64,000 bases of DNA. Source: an uncultured Pelagibacteraceae bacterium (GTDB taxonomy: Bacteria > Pseudomonadota > Alphaproteobacteria > Pelagibacterales > Pelagibacteraceae). Positions 8,999-20,120 of this stretch are shown one piece after another. Each line of letters begins with the position of its first letter. Position 1 is the stretch's first letter. The stretch covers positions 62,001-126,000 of the forward strand of contig CACEFF010000001.1 in NCBI GenBank assembly GCA_902558815.1. Direction: 5' to 3'. The notes below the pieces were generated by a model. It did no database searches, had not been told where the DNA came from, and saw only the letters and a list, made by a program, of their open reading frames with translations. A program made the translations under genes and the position numbers.

Positions 8999-9935
8999 TA
9001 AAGAGTTAAAAATATTATTATCCGCACCAAGGGGCTTTTGTGCAGGTGTTGAAAGAGCCATAGAAATTGTAGAAAAATCAATTCAAAAATACGGTGCTCC
9101 AGTTTATGTTCGTCATGAAATAGTACACAATAAATATGTAGTTGATGATTTAAAAAATAAGGGAGCTATCTTTGTAGAAGAACTTGAAGAGATAGAAGAT
9201 AAAACAAGACCAGTAATTTTTTCAGCACACGGTGTTCCAAAAAAAGTACCAGAAGATGCCAAAAACTATAATATGACTTATATCGATGCTACATGTCCAT
9301 TAGTATCAAAAGTACATAGAGAGGCTGAAAATTTACATAAAGCTGGGTATCATCTGATTTTAATTGGACATCAAAATCACCCCGAAGTTATTGGCACTAT
9401 GGGCCAATTGCCCAAGGGATCAATTGATCTTGTTCAAAACGAGGATGAAGCCAAAAAATATAAAGTTCAAAATAACAAAAAAATTTCTTATGTCACACAA
9501 ACAACATTATCAGTTGATGATACAAAAGATATAATCCAAATTCTAAAAGATAAATTTCCTCATATTAAGGAGCCTTTGAAAGAAGATATTTGCTATGCAA
9601 CAACAAATAGGCAGATGGCAGTAAAAAACATTGCAAAAAAATGTGATTTATTTTTTGTTATAGGTAGTAGAAATTCATCTAATTCGGTTAGATTAGTAGA
9701 GGTTGCTAAAAAATCTGGTTGCTCTAATTCATTATTAATTCATTCACAAAGTGAAATCCCTTTCGATTTAATCAAAAACTCAAATACGATTGGTATTTCT
9801 TCTGGAGCATCTGCTCCTGAGATTTTAGTCAATAATTTTATAGATGAGCTCAAAAATAGATTTACAGTCAGCATAGATGAAGTAGAAATAATTAAAGAAA
9901 ACGTTGTTTTCAAAGCTCCAAAAAAATTAAATTAA
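8988..9935 (+). CDS. ispH: 4-hydroxy-3-methylbut-2-enyl diphosphate reductase
   Basis: This [4Fe-4S] enzyme is the last step of the MEP pathway, giving IPP and DMAPP. It has 315 residues from the ATG at 8988; an in-frame TTG at 8979 is possible but less likely. Iron-sulphur cysteines are visible in APRGFCAGVERAIEIVE, DATCPLVSKVHREA and EDICYATTNRQ. The catalytic SSGASAPE region is at about residue 270. In other alphaproteobacteria ispH also stands before thrB and rnhA. Here the retinal genes directly precede it, which ties isoprenoid supply to carotenoid demand. Confidence 0.96.
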   Translation: MKNNKELKILLSAPRGFCAGVERAIEIVEKSIQKYGAPVYVRHEIVHNKYVVDDLKNKGAIFVEELEEIEDKTRPVIFSAHGVPKKVPEDAKNYNMTYIDATCPLVSKVHREAENLHKAGYHLILIGHQNHPEVIGTMGQLPKGSIDLVQNEDEAKKYKVQNNKKISYVTQTTLSVDDTKDIIQILKDKFPHIKEPLKEDICYATTNRQMAVKNIAKKCDLFFVIGSRNSSNSVRLVEVAKKSGCSNSLLIHSQSEIPFDLIKNSNTIGISSGASAPEILVNNFIDELKNRFTVSIDEVEIIKENVVFKAPKKLN

Positions 9936-9936
9936 A

Positions 9937-10902
9937 ATGGCTGTTTATACAAAAATAAATAAAAAAGATATTTCTTATATTAATAGAAAATTTGAAATAG
10001 AAAAAATTATAAGCTTTAAAGGTATTAAACAAGGAATTGAAAATACTAATTATTTATTAAGATCGAAAAATAAAAAATTCATACTAACAATTTTTGAAAA
10101 AAGAGTTTCTCAAAAAGAAGTGCCATTTTTTATGAAGTTAATGGATCAGTTAAGTAATTCAAAAATAAATTGCCCAAAACCTCAAAAAAACAAAAATGGA
10201 AGTTACCTAATAAAGATAAAAAATAAAACAGCTTGTATTGTTTCTTTTCTTGCAGGAAAAGATAAAATATCTCTTAATTTAAAAAATTGTTACGATATTG
10301 GTAAAATGGTAGCTGAGATGCATTTATCTACAAAAAAAATTAATCTTTCTCGAAAAAACTCTATGGGTGTCAGATATCTTAATCCATTACTAAAAAGTAT
10401 AAAATTTAAATCGAAAAAATTTCCTAATGTAGAAAAATTTTTAAAAACTAATTTTAGATATATAAAAATAAAATGGCCAAAAAATTTACCAAATGGAATA
10501 ATTCATGGAGATTTATTTATCGATAATATCTTTTTTAGAAATAACAGATTGTCAGGGGTAATCGATTTTTATTTTGCAGCCAATGACTATTTTATGTATG
10601 AAATTGCAATTTGTATAAATGCACTTTGCTTTGATAAAAAAAGATCGAAGTTCGTGATGAATAAAAAAAAAGTAAAAAATTTAATTAAAGGTTATGAAAA
10701 AATTCGAAAATTCTCAATAAAAGAAAAAAAATCATTAAATATTTTATGTCGTGGTGCTGCAATAAGATATTTTATGACTAGACTTTATGATTATTCAAAC
10801 ACTCCCAAAACAGCATTAATTAAAATAAAAGATCCTAGAGAATATTATCAAAAGCTAGTAATACATAACAATTTAAGAACTTATAAAGATTATTTGAATT
10901 AA
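9937..10902 (+). CDS. thrB: Homoserine kinase, choline-kinase-like (type II) ThrB
   Basis: This phosphorylates homoserine on the way to threonine. It has 321 residues of the aminoglycoside phosphotransferase/choline kinase fold that replaces the GHMP-type ThrB in alphaproteobacteria. The kinase catalytic loop reads IIHGDLFIDNIFF (about residues 188-200) and the metal-binding segment GVIDFYFAANDYFMYEIA. The start is 2 bases after ispH, and the stop overlaps the rnhA start by one base. thrC is close by on the other strand. Confidence 0.92.
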   Translation: MAVYTKINKKDISYINRKFEIEKIISFKGIKQGIENTNYLLRSKNKKFILTIFEKRVSQKEVPFFMKLMDQLSNSKINCPKPQKNKNGSYLIKIKNKTACIVSFLAGKDKISLNLKNCYDIGKMVAEMHLSTKKINLSRKNSMGVRYLNPLLKSIKFKSKKFPNVEKFLKTNFRYIKIKWPKNLPNGIIHGDLFIDNIFFRNNRLSGVIDFYFAANDYFMYEIAICINALCFDKKRSKFVMNKKKVKNLIKGYEKIRKFSIKEKKSLNILCRGAAIRYFMTRLYDYSNTPKTALIKIKDPREYYQKLVIHNNLRTYKDYLN

Positions 10903-11324
10903 TGATAAAAATTTACACTGATGGTTCATGCATTGGAAATCCAGGTAAAGGTGGTTGGGCAGCAATTATATTAAATGATGGAAAAAAAACTGAAATTAAA
11001 GGAAGTGAAAAAGATACTACAAATAATCAGATGGAATTATTAGCACCTATTAAAGCTCTTAAAGAAATTCCAAAAGGTAGCAAAGTTGAAATCTTTACAG
11101 ACTCTAAATATGTAAAGTCTGGGATAACAGAATGGATACATAATTGGAAAAAAAATGGATGGAAAACTGCAAATAAAAAAAAAGTAAGTAATAAAGAACT
11201 TTGGACAGAATTAGATCTTCTAAATAATAAATTTGAAATAAGTTGGAATTGGGTAAAAGCACATTCAATAGACGAACTAAATAATGAAGTGGATTTACTT
11301 GCTAGGAATGCTGCAAACTTATAA
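10902..11324 (+). CDS. rnhA: Ribonuclease HI
   Basis: This degrades RNA in RNA-DNA hybrids (R-loops, Okazaki primers). It has 140 residues with the four acidic catalytic residues in IYTDGSC, NNQMELLAPI, IFTDSKYV and NNEVDLLARNAA. The basic handle WIHNWKKNGWKTANKKKV is also present. It is convergent with the peroxiredoxin gene; the two stop codons abut as TTATAA (11319-11324), leaving no intergenic space. Confidence 0.96.
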   Translation: MIKIYTDGSCIGNPGKGGWAAIILNDGKKTEIKGSEKDTTNNQMELLAPIKALKEIPKGSKVEIFTDSKYVKSGITEWIHNWKKNGWKTANKKKVSNKELWTELDLLNNKFEISWNWVKAHSIDELNNEVDLLARNAANL

Positions 11325-11807
11325 TAGATTATTCAATAAATTTTCTGCTGATGTTAATCCACATTCTTTAGTTTCTTTTTCAACATGGATATTAATAACC
11401 GTGAAATTTTCAATAACCATCAAGTAACGATTTGATCTAATTCCCATTCCTTTTTCATTTCGATCAACTTCTGCACCTATTGCTTTTGTGAATGACAAAT
11501 ACGGATCGGATAACATTTTTATTTTATCTCCAGTATTATTTATCTCTCCCCAACCATTCATTACATAAGGATCATTCACTGATAAACAGAATATATTTTG
11601 TATTCCTTTTGCTCTGATTTTATCTACATTTGATACAAATCCTGGTAAGTGAAGTTTTGAACAAGTTGATGTAAATGCACCAGGTAAACCAAATAAAACA
11701 ATCTTACCATTTCCTATGATTTCTTTTAATTTACTTTTTTGAGGTTCTCCATCAACGAGTTGAAAAATCTCTGTATCTGGTATTTGATCTTTTATTTTAA
11801 GTTTCAT
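11319..11807 (-). CDS. Peroxiredoxin, Prx5-like (redoxin family)
   Basis: This is a thiol peroxidase of the Prx5/AhpE-like group that reduces peroxides with thioredoxin or glutathione. It has 162 residues. The peroxidatic cysteine lies in LPGAFTSTCSKLHLPGF (about residues 41-57), with the PxxxTxxC pattern intact. It overlaps the thrC end by 4 bases (ATGA) and is the last gene of the cytochrome oxidase-thrC run, which could protect against oxidants made by respiration. The association of this peroxiredoxin with ispH-thrB-rnhA is common in alphaproteobacteria. Confidence 0.9.
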   Translation of the reverse strand: MKLKIKDQIPDTEIFQLVDGEPQKSKLKEIIGNGKIVLFGLPGAFTSTCSKLHLPGFVSNVDKIRAKGIQNIFCLSVNDPYVMNGWGEINNTGDKIKMLSDPYLSFTKAIGAEVDRNEKGMGIRSNRYLMVIENFTVINIHVEKETKECGLTSAENLLNNLL

Positions 11808-13177
11808 ATTGAATTCATTACATATTTTTTAACTTTTTCAATATCATTTGAAAGAAGTTCAAATTTTTCTTTTTTGTCATTAACATATTTAAGACTATCT
11901 GGTAAATTTTCAGTTTTTGATATTGCATCTTCTATCGCTTTCGGAAATTTACATGGATGTGCAGTTGATAGTACAACACAATTTTTTTCCAATCCTAATT
12001 TTTTTACAACACCGATACCCACTGCAGTATGTGGATCGACTACCATCTGATGCTCGTCATTAATTGTCTTTATCATTTCTATAGTTTCATTTTCATCAAG
12101 CATCTCAGATATAAAATTCTTTTTAATTTTATCTAAATCGTTTTTATCAATTTTATAAGTATTATTTCTTATTTCAGCCATTACGTCTTTTGTAACTTTG
12201 GAATTACTATCTTTTACATCATACAAAAGCCTTTCGAAATTGCTTGCTATTTGTATATCCATGCTTGGAGTATTTGTTTCCTCCACTTTCTTTTGAGTAT
12301 AGTCGCCACCTGATATTGCTCTGTGAAGTATGTCATTTTTATTTGTAGCCACGATTAATTTATCAATTGGAAGACCTAGTTTTTTTGCTAAGTAACCTGC
12401 ATAAATATCACCAAAGTTACCTGTTGGAACAGAAAAAGATAAAGGTTGACCATTTGCAACTTTGAAATAAGAGTAAAAGTAATACACTGATTGAGCAATA
12501 ATTCTTGCCCAATTAATTGAATTTACACCAGACATATTAATTGCTTTAGAAAACTTTTCGTCGTTGAACATTGCTTTTACTAAATTTTGACAATCATCAA
12601 AATTACCCTCTACTGCAATGTTAAATACGTTACTTTCTTCATGTATTGTCATTAGTCTTCTTTGCACTGGTGAAATTTTATTATTTGGGTGCAATACAAA
12701 AACATTTAAGTTACTTTTTCCTTTTAAAGCATCTATAGCAGCCGCACCTGTGTCACCTGAAGTTGCTACTATTATATTAATTTTTTTTTGATCACGTTCT
12801 AAATGATATTGATAAAAATTACCTATTAATTGCATAGCGATATCTTTAAAAGCAAGTGTGGGACCATGAAATAATTCTAAAACTTTTAAATTTCCTATAT
12901 CAGAGATTTTTACAACATCATTAGATCTGAAATTTGAGTATGATTTTGAAATCATAGAGATCAATTCATTTTTAGACATGAAATCTCCTATAAACGGATA
13001 AATTATTTCAGCCGCTAAATCATTGTAATTAAGGTTTTTTAAATTATCTAATTCCTCTTTTTTAAATTGTTCAATTGATTTAGGTACAAATAACCCTCCA
13101 TCATCTGCCAAACCTTTTAGGAACACATCCTTAAAAGTAAAATTTTTCTGATTATTTCTTGTACTTATATAGTTCAT
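11804..13177 (-). CDS. thrC: Threonine synthase
   Basis: This PLP enzyme makes threonine from O-phosphohomoserine. It has 457 residues. The PLP lysine lies in FHGPTLAFKDIAMQLIGNF (about residues 105-123) and the phosphate-binding region in VATSGDTGAAAIDALKG. The length and the N-terminal YISTRN segment fit the long, proteobacterial-type ThrC. The start follows the surf1 stop directly, so it is likely in the oxidase operon. With thrB just across the convergent junction the two final threonine steps are encoded within 4 kb. Confidence 0.96.
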   Translation of the reverse strand: MNYISTRNNQKNFTFKDVFLKGLADDGGLFVPKSIEQFKKEELDNLKNLNYNDLAAEIIYPFIGDFMSKNELISMISKSYSNFRSNDVVKISDIGNLKVLELFHGPTLAFKDIAMQLIGNFYQYHLERDQKKINIIVATSGDTGAAAIDALKGKSNLNVFVLHPNNKISPVQRRLMTIHEESNVFNIAVEGNFDDCQNLVKAMFNDEKFSKAINMSGVNSINWARIIAQSVYYFYSYFKVANGQPLSFSVPTGNFGDIYAGYLAKKLGLPIDKLIVATNKNDILHRAISGGDYTQKKVEETNTPSMDIQIASNFERLLYDVKDSNSKVTKDVMAEIRNNTYKIDKNDLDKIKKNFISEMLDENETIEMIKTINDEHQMVVDPHTAVGIGVVKKLGLEKNCVVLSTAHPCKFPKAIEDAISKTENLPDSLKYVNDKKEKFELLSNDIEKVKKYVMNSI

Positions 13178-13870
13178 TTAATAATTCTTTTTTCTAAAAT
13201 ATAAATATAGCAAAAGAATTGAAATCGCTAATGAAAACCAGGTAAGGGCATATTTTTGATGATTATTGGAAATATTGGCAGTAATTTTTTTTGGTTTAGG
13301 AACTTTATAATTTCCATCTAAATAAATTATATATTTGGAGAATTCCTTTCCAGTAAATCTTAATATATCTTCTCTATTTAAACTAAACCAATAGTTTTCC
13401 TCTATATCATTATCTGGTTTAAAAATATTTTTTCTTCCCTGTAATTTTAAAGTTCCAATAATTTCTCTCTCATCAAATATATTTATATCTTTAGAATTTT
13501 TTTTTTCGAATGGTATCCAGCCTCTATTAATTAAATAATTGTTATTATTAATCAAGATTGGATTTACAACTTCGAAACCTGGTGTTCCTGTATCATTAAG
13601 GCTGTACAAATAAATTTGCTTCTCTAAGTCTATTGAACCTGATGTTTTAATCTTTAAATAGTTTTCTGCATTAGAATTTGTTAATTCTACTGGTGGATTT
13701 TTTAAAGAATTTTCGATTTCAAAAATTAAATTATTTTTCCAATTTAATCGAACAATTTGCCATGAACCTAAAGTAACAAATACTAAAATAAAAAATATTA
13801 CAAAAACTGAAAATAAAAACTTATGTTTCAAAAAATATAAATTAACTTCCCCAAATATAGATTGCAGCAA
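13178..13870 (-). CDS. surf1: SURF1 family cytochrome oxidase assembly protein
   Basis: This assists assembly of the heme a/CuB centre of the aa3 oxidase. It has about 230 residues: an N-terminal transmembrane helix (FSVFVIFFILVFVTLGSWQIVRL) with the conserved GSWQ(I/V)xRxxWK motif, a periplasmic domain with NRGWIPFE, and a C-terminal helix. The start is uncertain. There is no ATG; a TTG at 13870 gives a 29-base overlap with ctaE, while a TTG at 13831 would put the start just after the ctaE stop and nearer to the first helix. Confidence 0.87.
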   Translation of the reverse strand: MLQSIFGEVNLYFLKHKFLFSVFVIFFILVFVTLGSWQIVRLNWKNNLIFEIENSLKNPPVELTNSNAENYLKIKTSGSIDLEKQIYLYSLNDTGTPGFEVVNPILINNNNYLINRGWIPFEKKNSKDINIFDEREIIGTLKLQGRKNIFKPDNDIEENYWFSLNREDILRFTGKEFSKYIIYLDGNYKVPKPKKITANISNNHQKYALTWFSLAISILLLYLYFRKKNY

Positions 13871-14630
13871 ACAAAAATAACCACACTACATCAACAAAAT
13901 GCCAATACCATGCTGCAGCTTCAAAACCAAAATGATGATCTTTATTAAAATGTCCTCTTTTTCCTCTAAACAAACATACAGCTAAAAATATAGTTCCTAC
14001 AAGTACATGAAATCCATGAAATCCTGTTGCCATATAAAATACTGATCCATAAATATGATCTGAAAAAGAAAATGATGCATGCTGATATTCATAAATTTGA
14101 AGAAGAGTAAAACAAAACCCCAAAATAACAGTCAACCATAAACCTTGTATAAAACTTTTTCTATCATCTTCTAGAAGCGCATGATGAGACCATGTAACAG
14201 TCGTCCCTGATAATAATAAAATTAAAGTATTGATTAATGGAATATCCCATGGATCAAATGTTTCAATATCTTTTGGTGGCCAAACATTTCCAACAAATTC
14301 ATTAGGAAATAAACTCACATCAAAATAAGCCCAGAACCATGCAACAAAAAACATTACTTCAGAGGCAATAAAAAGTGTCATTCCATATCTATGATGTATT
14401 TGAACTACAGGTGTATGATGTCCTTGATGTTCAGCCTCGATAACTACATCTCTAAACCACATATAAGCTCCATAAATTAACAAAGCAAATCCAAGATACA
14501 TTCCCCATGACACATCAGTATGAAGATAATAAACTGATCCTAAAGCCAAAACTAAACATGAGAAAGAAACGTAAATAGGCCAAGGACTTGGATCTACTAA
14601 ATGATAATCATGTTTTTTTTCAGCTGACAT
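13842..14630 (-). CDS. ctaE: Cytochrome c oxidase subunit III
   Basis: This core subunit of the aa3-type oxidase supports proton uptake and stability. It has 262 residues and seven hydrophobic segments. Family landmarks include YHLVDPSPWP at the N-terminus, ASEVMFFVAWFWAYFD (about residues 90-105), TGFHGFHVLVGTIFL and the C-terminal AAAWYWHFVDVVWLFLF. It lies in the usual place between ctaG and surf1. Confidence 0.97.
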   Translation of the reverse strand: MSAEKKHDYHLVDPSPWPIYVSFSCLVLALGSVYYLHTDVSWGMYLGFALLIYGAYMWFRDVVIEAEHQGHHTPVVQIHHRYGMTLFIASEVMFFVAWFWAYFDVSLFPNEFVGNVWPPKDIETFDPWDIPLINTLILLLSGTTVTWSHHALLEDDRKSFIQGLWLTVILGFCFTLLQIYEYQHASFSFSDHIYGSVFYMATGFHGFHVLVGTIFLAVCLFRGKRGHFNKDHHFGFEAAAWYWHFVDVVWLFLFAAIYIWGS

Positions 14631-14638
14631 TTTTTAAA

Positions 14639-15172
14639 TTATGATTGTTTATAGTAATCTGTCGAGAAAAAAGTATACGACATAGTTACATCTTCTAAAT
14701 TTTTAGTTGTTGGATCATTTACCATCTCAGGATCCAAATAAAATGTCATAACATACGTTGCTTTTTCACCTGCTTTTAATTGCTGTTTTTCAAAACAAAA
14801 GCAGCCAAGTTTACTATAATATTTTCCAAAACTTGATGGTGAAACATTAAAACTCGCAACTCCAGCAGTGGGTTCATTGCCATAATTTTTTACTTCAAAT
14901 TCTATTTTATTCACCTGTCCCACTTTAACATCTATAACATTAGTTTTAGCCTTAAAATCCCATGGTAAATTATTTACATTTGTATCAAACCTTACACTAA
15001 CCACTTTATTTAAAACTATTTTTGGAACGTTATTAGAAATTTGAGTAGTTCCCCCAAATCCAGTTACTCTACAGAATAAATCATACAAAGGCACTGCAGC
15101 ATAAGACAAGCCCAACATTAGAATAAAAATTCCAGATAATATTAGGGGAGTTAGTTTTTTTTTTTGTATCAT
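14639..15172 (-). CDS. ctaG: Cytochrome c oxidase assembly protein CtaG/Cox11
   Basis: This copper chaperone delivers Cu to the CuB site of subunit I. It has 177 residues: one N-terminal membrane anchor (about residues 9-28), the Cys in LYDLFCRVTGFGG, and a periplasmic beta domain with the Cu-binding pair in KLGCFCFEKQQL (about residues 122-133). The start overlaps the stop of the 41-codon CoxF-like gene as ATGA. Confidence 0.94.
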   Translation of the reverse strand: MIQKKKLTPLILSGIFILMLGLSYAAVPLYDLFCRVTGFGGTTQISNNVPKIVLNKVVSVRFDTNVNNLPWDFKAKTNVIDVKVGQVNKIEFEVKNYGNEPTAGVASFNVSPSSFGKYYSKLGCFCFEKQQLKAGEKATYVMTFYLDPEMVNDPTTKNLEDVTMSYTFFSTDYYKQS

Positions 15173-15294
15173 ATCGATCTATCAAAAACTCCTGTATTAT
15201 ACAAAGTAAAAAAGAAAAGAAAAATCATAAAGGCAATAATTGCTAGAGCAGTTATTATATTTTTTTTCTTTGTTTTTTTATCAGGTATCATCAT
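15169..15294 (-). CDS. Small membrane protein between ctaB and ctaG, CoxF-like
   Basis: This is a 41-codon gene below common length cut-offs. Reading the minus strand from ATG at 15294 to TGA at 15169 gives MMIPDKKTKKKNIITALA, then a hydrophobic helix (about residues 13-32) and the short tail LYNTGVFDRSI. It overlaps ctaB by ATGA at its start and ctaG by ATGA at its end, a sign of translational coupling on both sides. Many alphaproteobacteria carry a small single-helix protein (CoxF) in exactly this slot. Position, basic N-terminus and one helix match; sequence similarity could not be tested. A second ATG lies one codon in. Confidence 0.75.
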   Translation of the reverse strand: MMIPDKKTKKKNIITALAIIAFMIFLFFFTLYNTGVFDRSI

Positions 15295-16202
15295 AAAATC
15301 TTATCTATCAGAAAAAGAACAAAAACCAAAAACAAATATAAAATAGAGTATCCAAATATAGATTTGGCTTTTTTTGGGTTAAACTTGTTTTTCTTAAAAT
15401 TATAGAGCTCATAACATAAATAATTATAATAAAGAGTTAGCATTAATGAAGGTATTAAAAAAGCCAATCCTACAAAATTTATCCAATATGGAAAAATAAT
15501 CACAGGTAACATCAGCAAAGAATAAACAAAAATATTGACCTTAGTGCTTTCAACTCCATTAGTTAAAGGAAGCATTGGAATTTTAGCTTTTTTATAATCA
15601 TCTGATTTGTACAAACTTAAAGCCCAAAAGTGCGAGGGTGTCCAAAAAAATATTATCAGAAAAAAAGCTAATGGTTCAATTGATAAAGAACCAGTTGCTA
15701 TAGTCCATCCAATAACTGGAGGAAAAGCCCCTGCAGCTCCACCAATAACTATATTTTGTGGTGTTCTTCTTTTTAACCAAATTGTATAGATGAAAACATA
15801 AAATAGAATAGTTAAGAGTAATATGATTGCTGAAATTCTATTAGTAAAATAATCTAATGCAACAACTGAAATAATGGATAACATAACACCAAAAATAAGA
15901 GCTTGATTTCTATTTACTTTACCAGTTGGAATTGGTCTTAAGCAAGTTCTTGTCATTAAAGCATCAAGATCAGACTCGTACCACATGTTTAATGCACCAG
16001 CTGCTCCTGCTCCTAATGAAACTAACAAAATTCCAATTACTGCATCTTTAGTCGAAACAATATTTGGTGAAGTTAATAGACCGACAGCACAAGTAAAAAT
16101 TACTAACGACATTACCCTTGGCTTCATTAATTTAAATAATTCAGAAAAATTAAATAAATCCTCTTGTGACAAACTTCTTTTCTTAAACCTTGAATTATCC
16201 AT
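15291..16202 (-). CDS. ctaB: Protoheme IX farnesyltransferase (heme O synthase)
   Basis: This farnesylates heme b to heme o, the precursor of heme a for the oxidase. It has 303 residues and about nine membrane helices of the UbiA superfamily. The Asp-rich prenyl-diphosphate motif is NMWYESDLDALMTRT (about residues 88-102), and the second conserved region reads TPSHFWALSLYKSDDYKKA. It ends in the ATGA that starts the CoxF-like gene and lies 20 bases downstream of ctaD. Confidence 0.96.
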   Translation of the reverse strand: MDNSRFKKRSLSQEDLFNFSELFKLMKPRVMSLVIFTCAVGLLTSPNIVSTKDAVIGILLVSLGAGAAGALNMWYESDLDALMTRTCLRPIPTGKVNRNQALIFGVMLSIISVVALDYFTNRISAIILLLTILFYVFIYTIWLKRRTPQNIVIGGAAGAFPPVIGWTIATGSLSIEPLAFFLIIFFWTPSHFWALSLYKSDDYKKAKIPMLPLTNGVESTKVNIFVYSLLMLPVIIFPYWINFVGLAFLIPSLMLTLYYNYLCYELYNFKKNKFNPKKAKSIFGYSILYLFLVFVLFLIDKIL

Positions 16203-16222
16203 CAGTTTTTTTTATTTTGTTT

Positions 16223-18672
<2,450 letters not shown>

Positions 18673-18731
18673 TTACCTAGCTATATAAAGCTCTTTTATA
18701 AAAATTACACTTTAGTTTTCGCGACAATTTA

Positions 18732-19433
18732 TCAATTAATCACATAGTTTATGATTGAAATTGCAGATATCACTGCTGTTTCTGATCTCAAAATATTCTC
18801 GTTGATCTTTATTGGCTGAACACCTTTGAAATTTAGAATCTCTCTCCTTTCATCCTCAGAAAAATCACCTTCAGGACCTATAATAATACAAATTGGTTTA
18901 TCTGTGAGTTTTGATTTATCAATTTTCTTATTAGTTGAATTTAAGTCTGTAAAAATTAAATCCATCGAATTTGTTTTTAAAAAACTATCAAAATTTTGAA
19001 TATCTTCAATAATTGGTACATTGATGCGGTTTGATTGTTCACTTGCCTCAATGATTATTTTTTCGATTCTTTCTTTATTAATTTTCCTAACGATTGTTCG
19101 ATCAAATATAATTGGTAAAAATTTTGTTACACCAAGTTCTGTTGCTTTTTGGATCATAAAGCTTTGATAGTTTGATTTAATGGGAGAAAAAGCTAACCAT
19201 AACTCTTTTATATTTTCCTTATGTCTTAATTGTTTTGTTATTTTAAACTCAATAATGTTTTTTGATATACTCAAAACTTTCGCTTCCCATTCGCTATTGC
19301 TATTAAATAAAGAAAAAACTTCATTTTCTTTTATTCTCATTACTTTATTTAAATAGTGTGATTGAGACTCATCTAATTTATCAGTCATGTTAGTCGATAA
19401 TGCCGCTGAAAAAAATAATCTAATATTGCTCAT
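18732..19433 (-). CDS. rsmE: 16S rRNA (uracil-1498-N3)-methyltransferase
   Basis: This methylates U1498 of 16S rRNA using S-adenosylmethionine. It has 233 residues of the SPOUT family, with an N-terminal PUA-like part and a C-terminal knotted domain. The motif IIGPEGDFSEDER (about residues 184-196) and the end segment LRSETAVISAISI are typical of RsmE. It is divergent from the HAD gene with only 17 bases between them. Confidence 0.93.
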   Translation of the reverse strand: MSNIRLFFSAALSTNMTDKLDESQSHYLNKVMRIKENEVFSLFNSNSEWEAKVLSISKNIIEFKITKQLRHKENIKELWLAFSPIKSNYQSFMIQKATELGVTKFLPIIFDRTIVRKINKERIEKIIIEASEQSNRINVPIIEDIQNFDSFLKTNSMDLIFTDLNSTNKKIDKSKLTDKPICIIIGPEGDFSEDERREILNFKGVQPIKINENILRSETAVISAISIINYVIN

Positions 19434-19450
19434 TTATGTTAAGTTAGTTT

Positions 19451-20113
19451 ATGAAAAATATTAAAGCAATAATTTTTGATGCTTATGGCACATTGTTTGA
19501 TGTCAATTCTGCTGCCGAAAAATGTAAAGATAAAATTGGAGATAAATGGGAGGGTTTTGCAAACTTTTGGAGAACTACGCAACTAGAATATACCTGGCTT
19601 AGAAGTTTAATGAAAAAACACAAAGATTTTTGGCAAGTTACTGAAGATAGTTTAGATAAATCTATGAAAGCTTTTGATATAGATCCCTCAATGAAAAATG
19701 AATTATTAAATTTATATAAAGTACTTTCACCTTTTAAAGAAGTTCCCCAAACTCTAAATACGTTAAGAGAAAAGAACTTTAAATTAGCTATACTTTCAAA
19801 CGGAACTCCCTCTCTCTTAAATGAGTTAGTTAAGAGCAATAACTTAGATGATTTATTTGATGATTTGTTTTCTATTGAAGAGGCAGGAATTTATAAACCA
19901 GACTCAAAAGTCTACGACCTACCTATTAAAAAATATAATATTAATAAAAATGAAGTTGTATTCTTGAGTGCAAATACATGGGATGTTTCAGGAGGAGGAA
20001 ATTATGGCTTTAACTCGATTTGGGTAAATAGAGATAATAGCATTTTTGACAATTTAGATTATAAGCCTCAAAATGAAATAAAAAATTTAAGTGAATTAAC
20101 AAAATTAATTTGA
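19451..20113 (+). CDS. Haloacid dehalogenase, type II (HAD superfamily)
   Basis: This hydrolase most resembles L-2-haloacid dehalogenases. It has 220 residues. The nucleophile Asp is in FDAYGTLFDV (motif I), followed by LRSLMKK in the cap, AILSNGTPSLL (motif II) and FLSANTWDVSGGGNYGF (motif III/IV with the N-x-W-D pattern of dehalogenases). The substrate is unknown and could be a phosphate ester, since the family is promiscuous. The next gene starts 7 bases later. Confidence 0.85.
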   Translation: MKNIKAIIFDAYGTLFDVNSAAEKCKDKIGDKWEGFANFWRTTQLEYTWLRSLMKKHKDFWQVTEDSLDKSMKAFDIDPSMKNELLNLYKVLSPFKEVPQTLNTLREKNFKLAILSNGTPSLLNELVKSNNLDDLFDDLFSIEEAGIYKPDSKVYDLPIKKYNINKNEVVFLSANTWDVSGGGNYGFNSIWVNRDNSIFDNLDYKPQNEIKNLSELTKLI

Positions 20114-20120
20114 GAGGAAT

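Noticed and set aside
15164-15346. A 60-codon plus-strand ORF in the ctaG-ctaB junction
   Set aside because: It lies antisense to the ctaG start, the CoxF-like gene and the ctaB end, has no family resemblance and no Shine-Dalgarno. The minus-strand 41-codon frame explains the region better because of its two ATGA overlaps.
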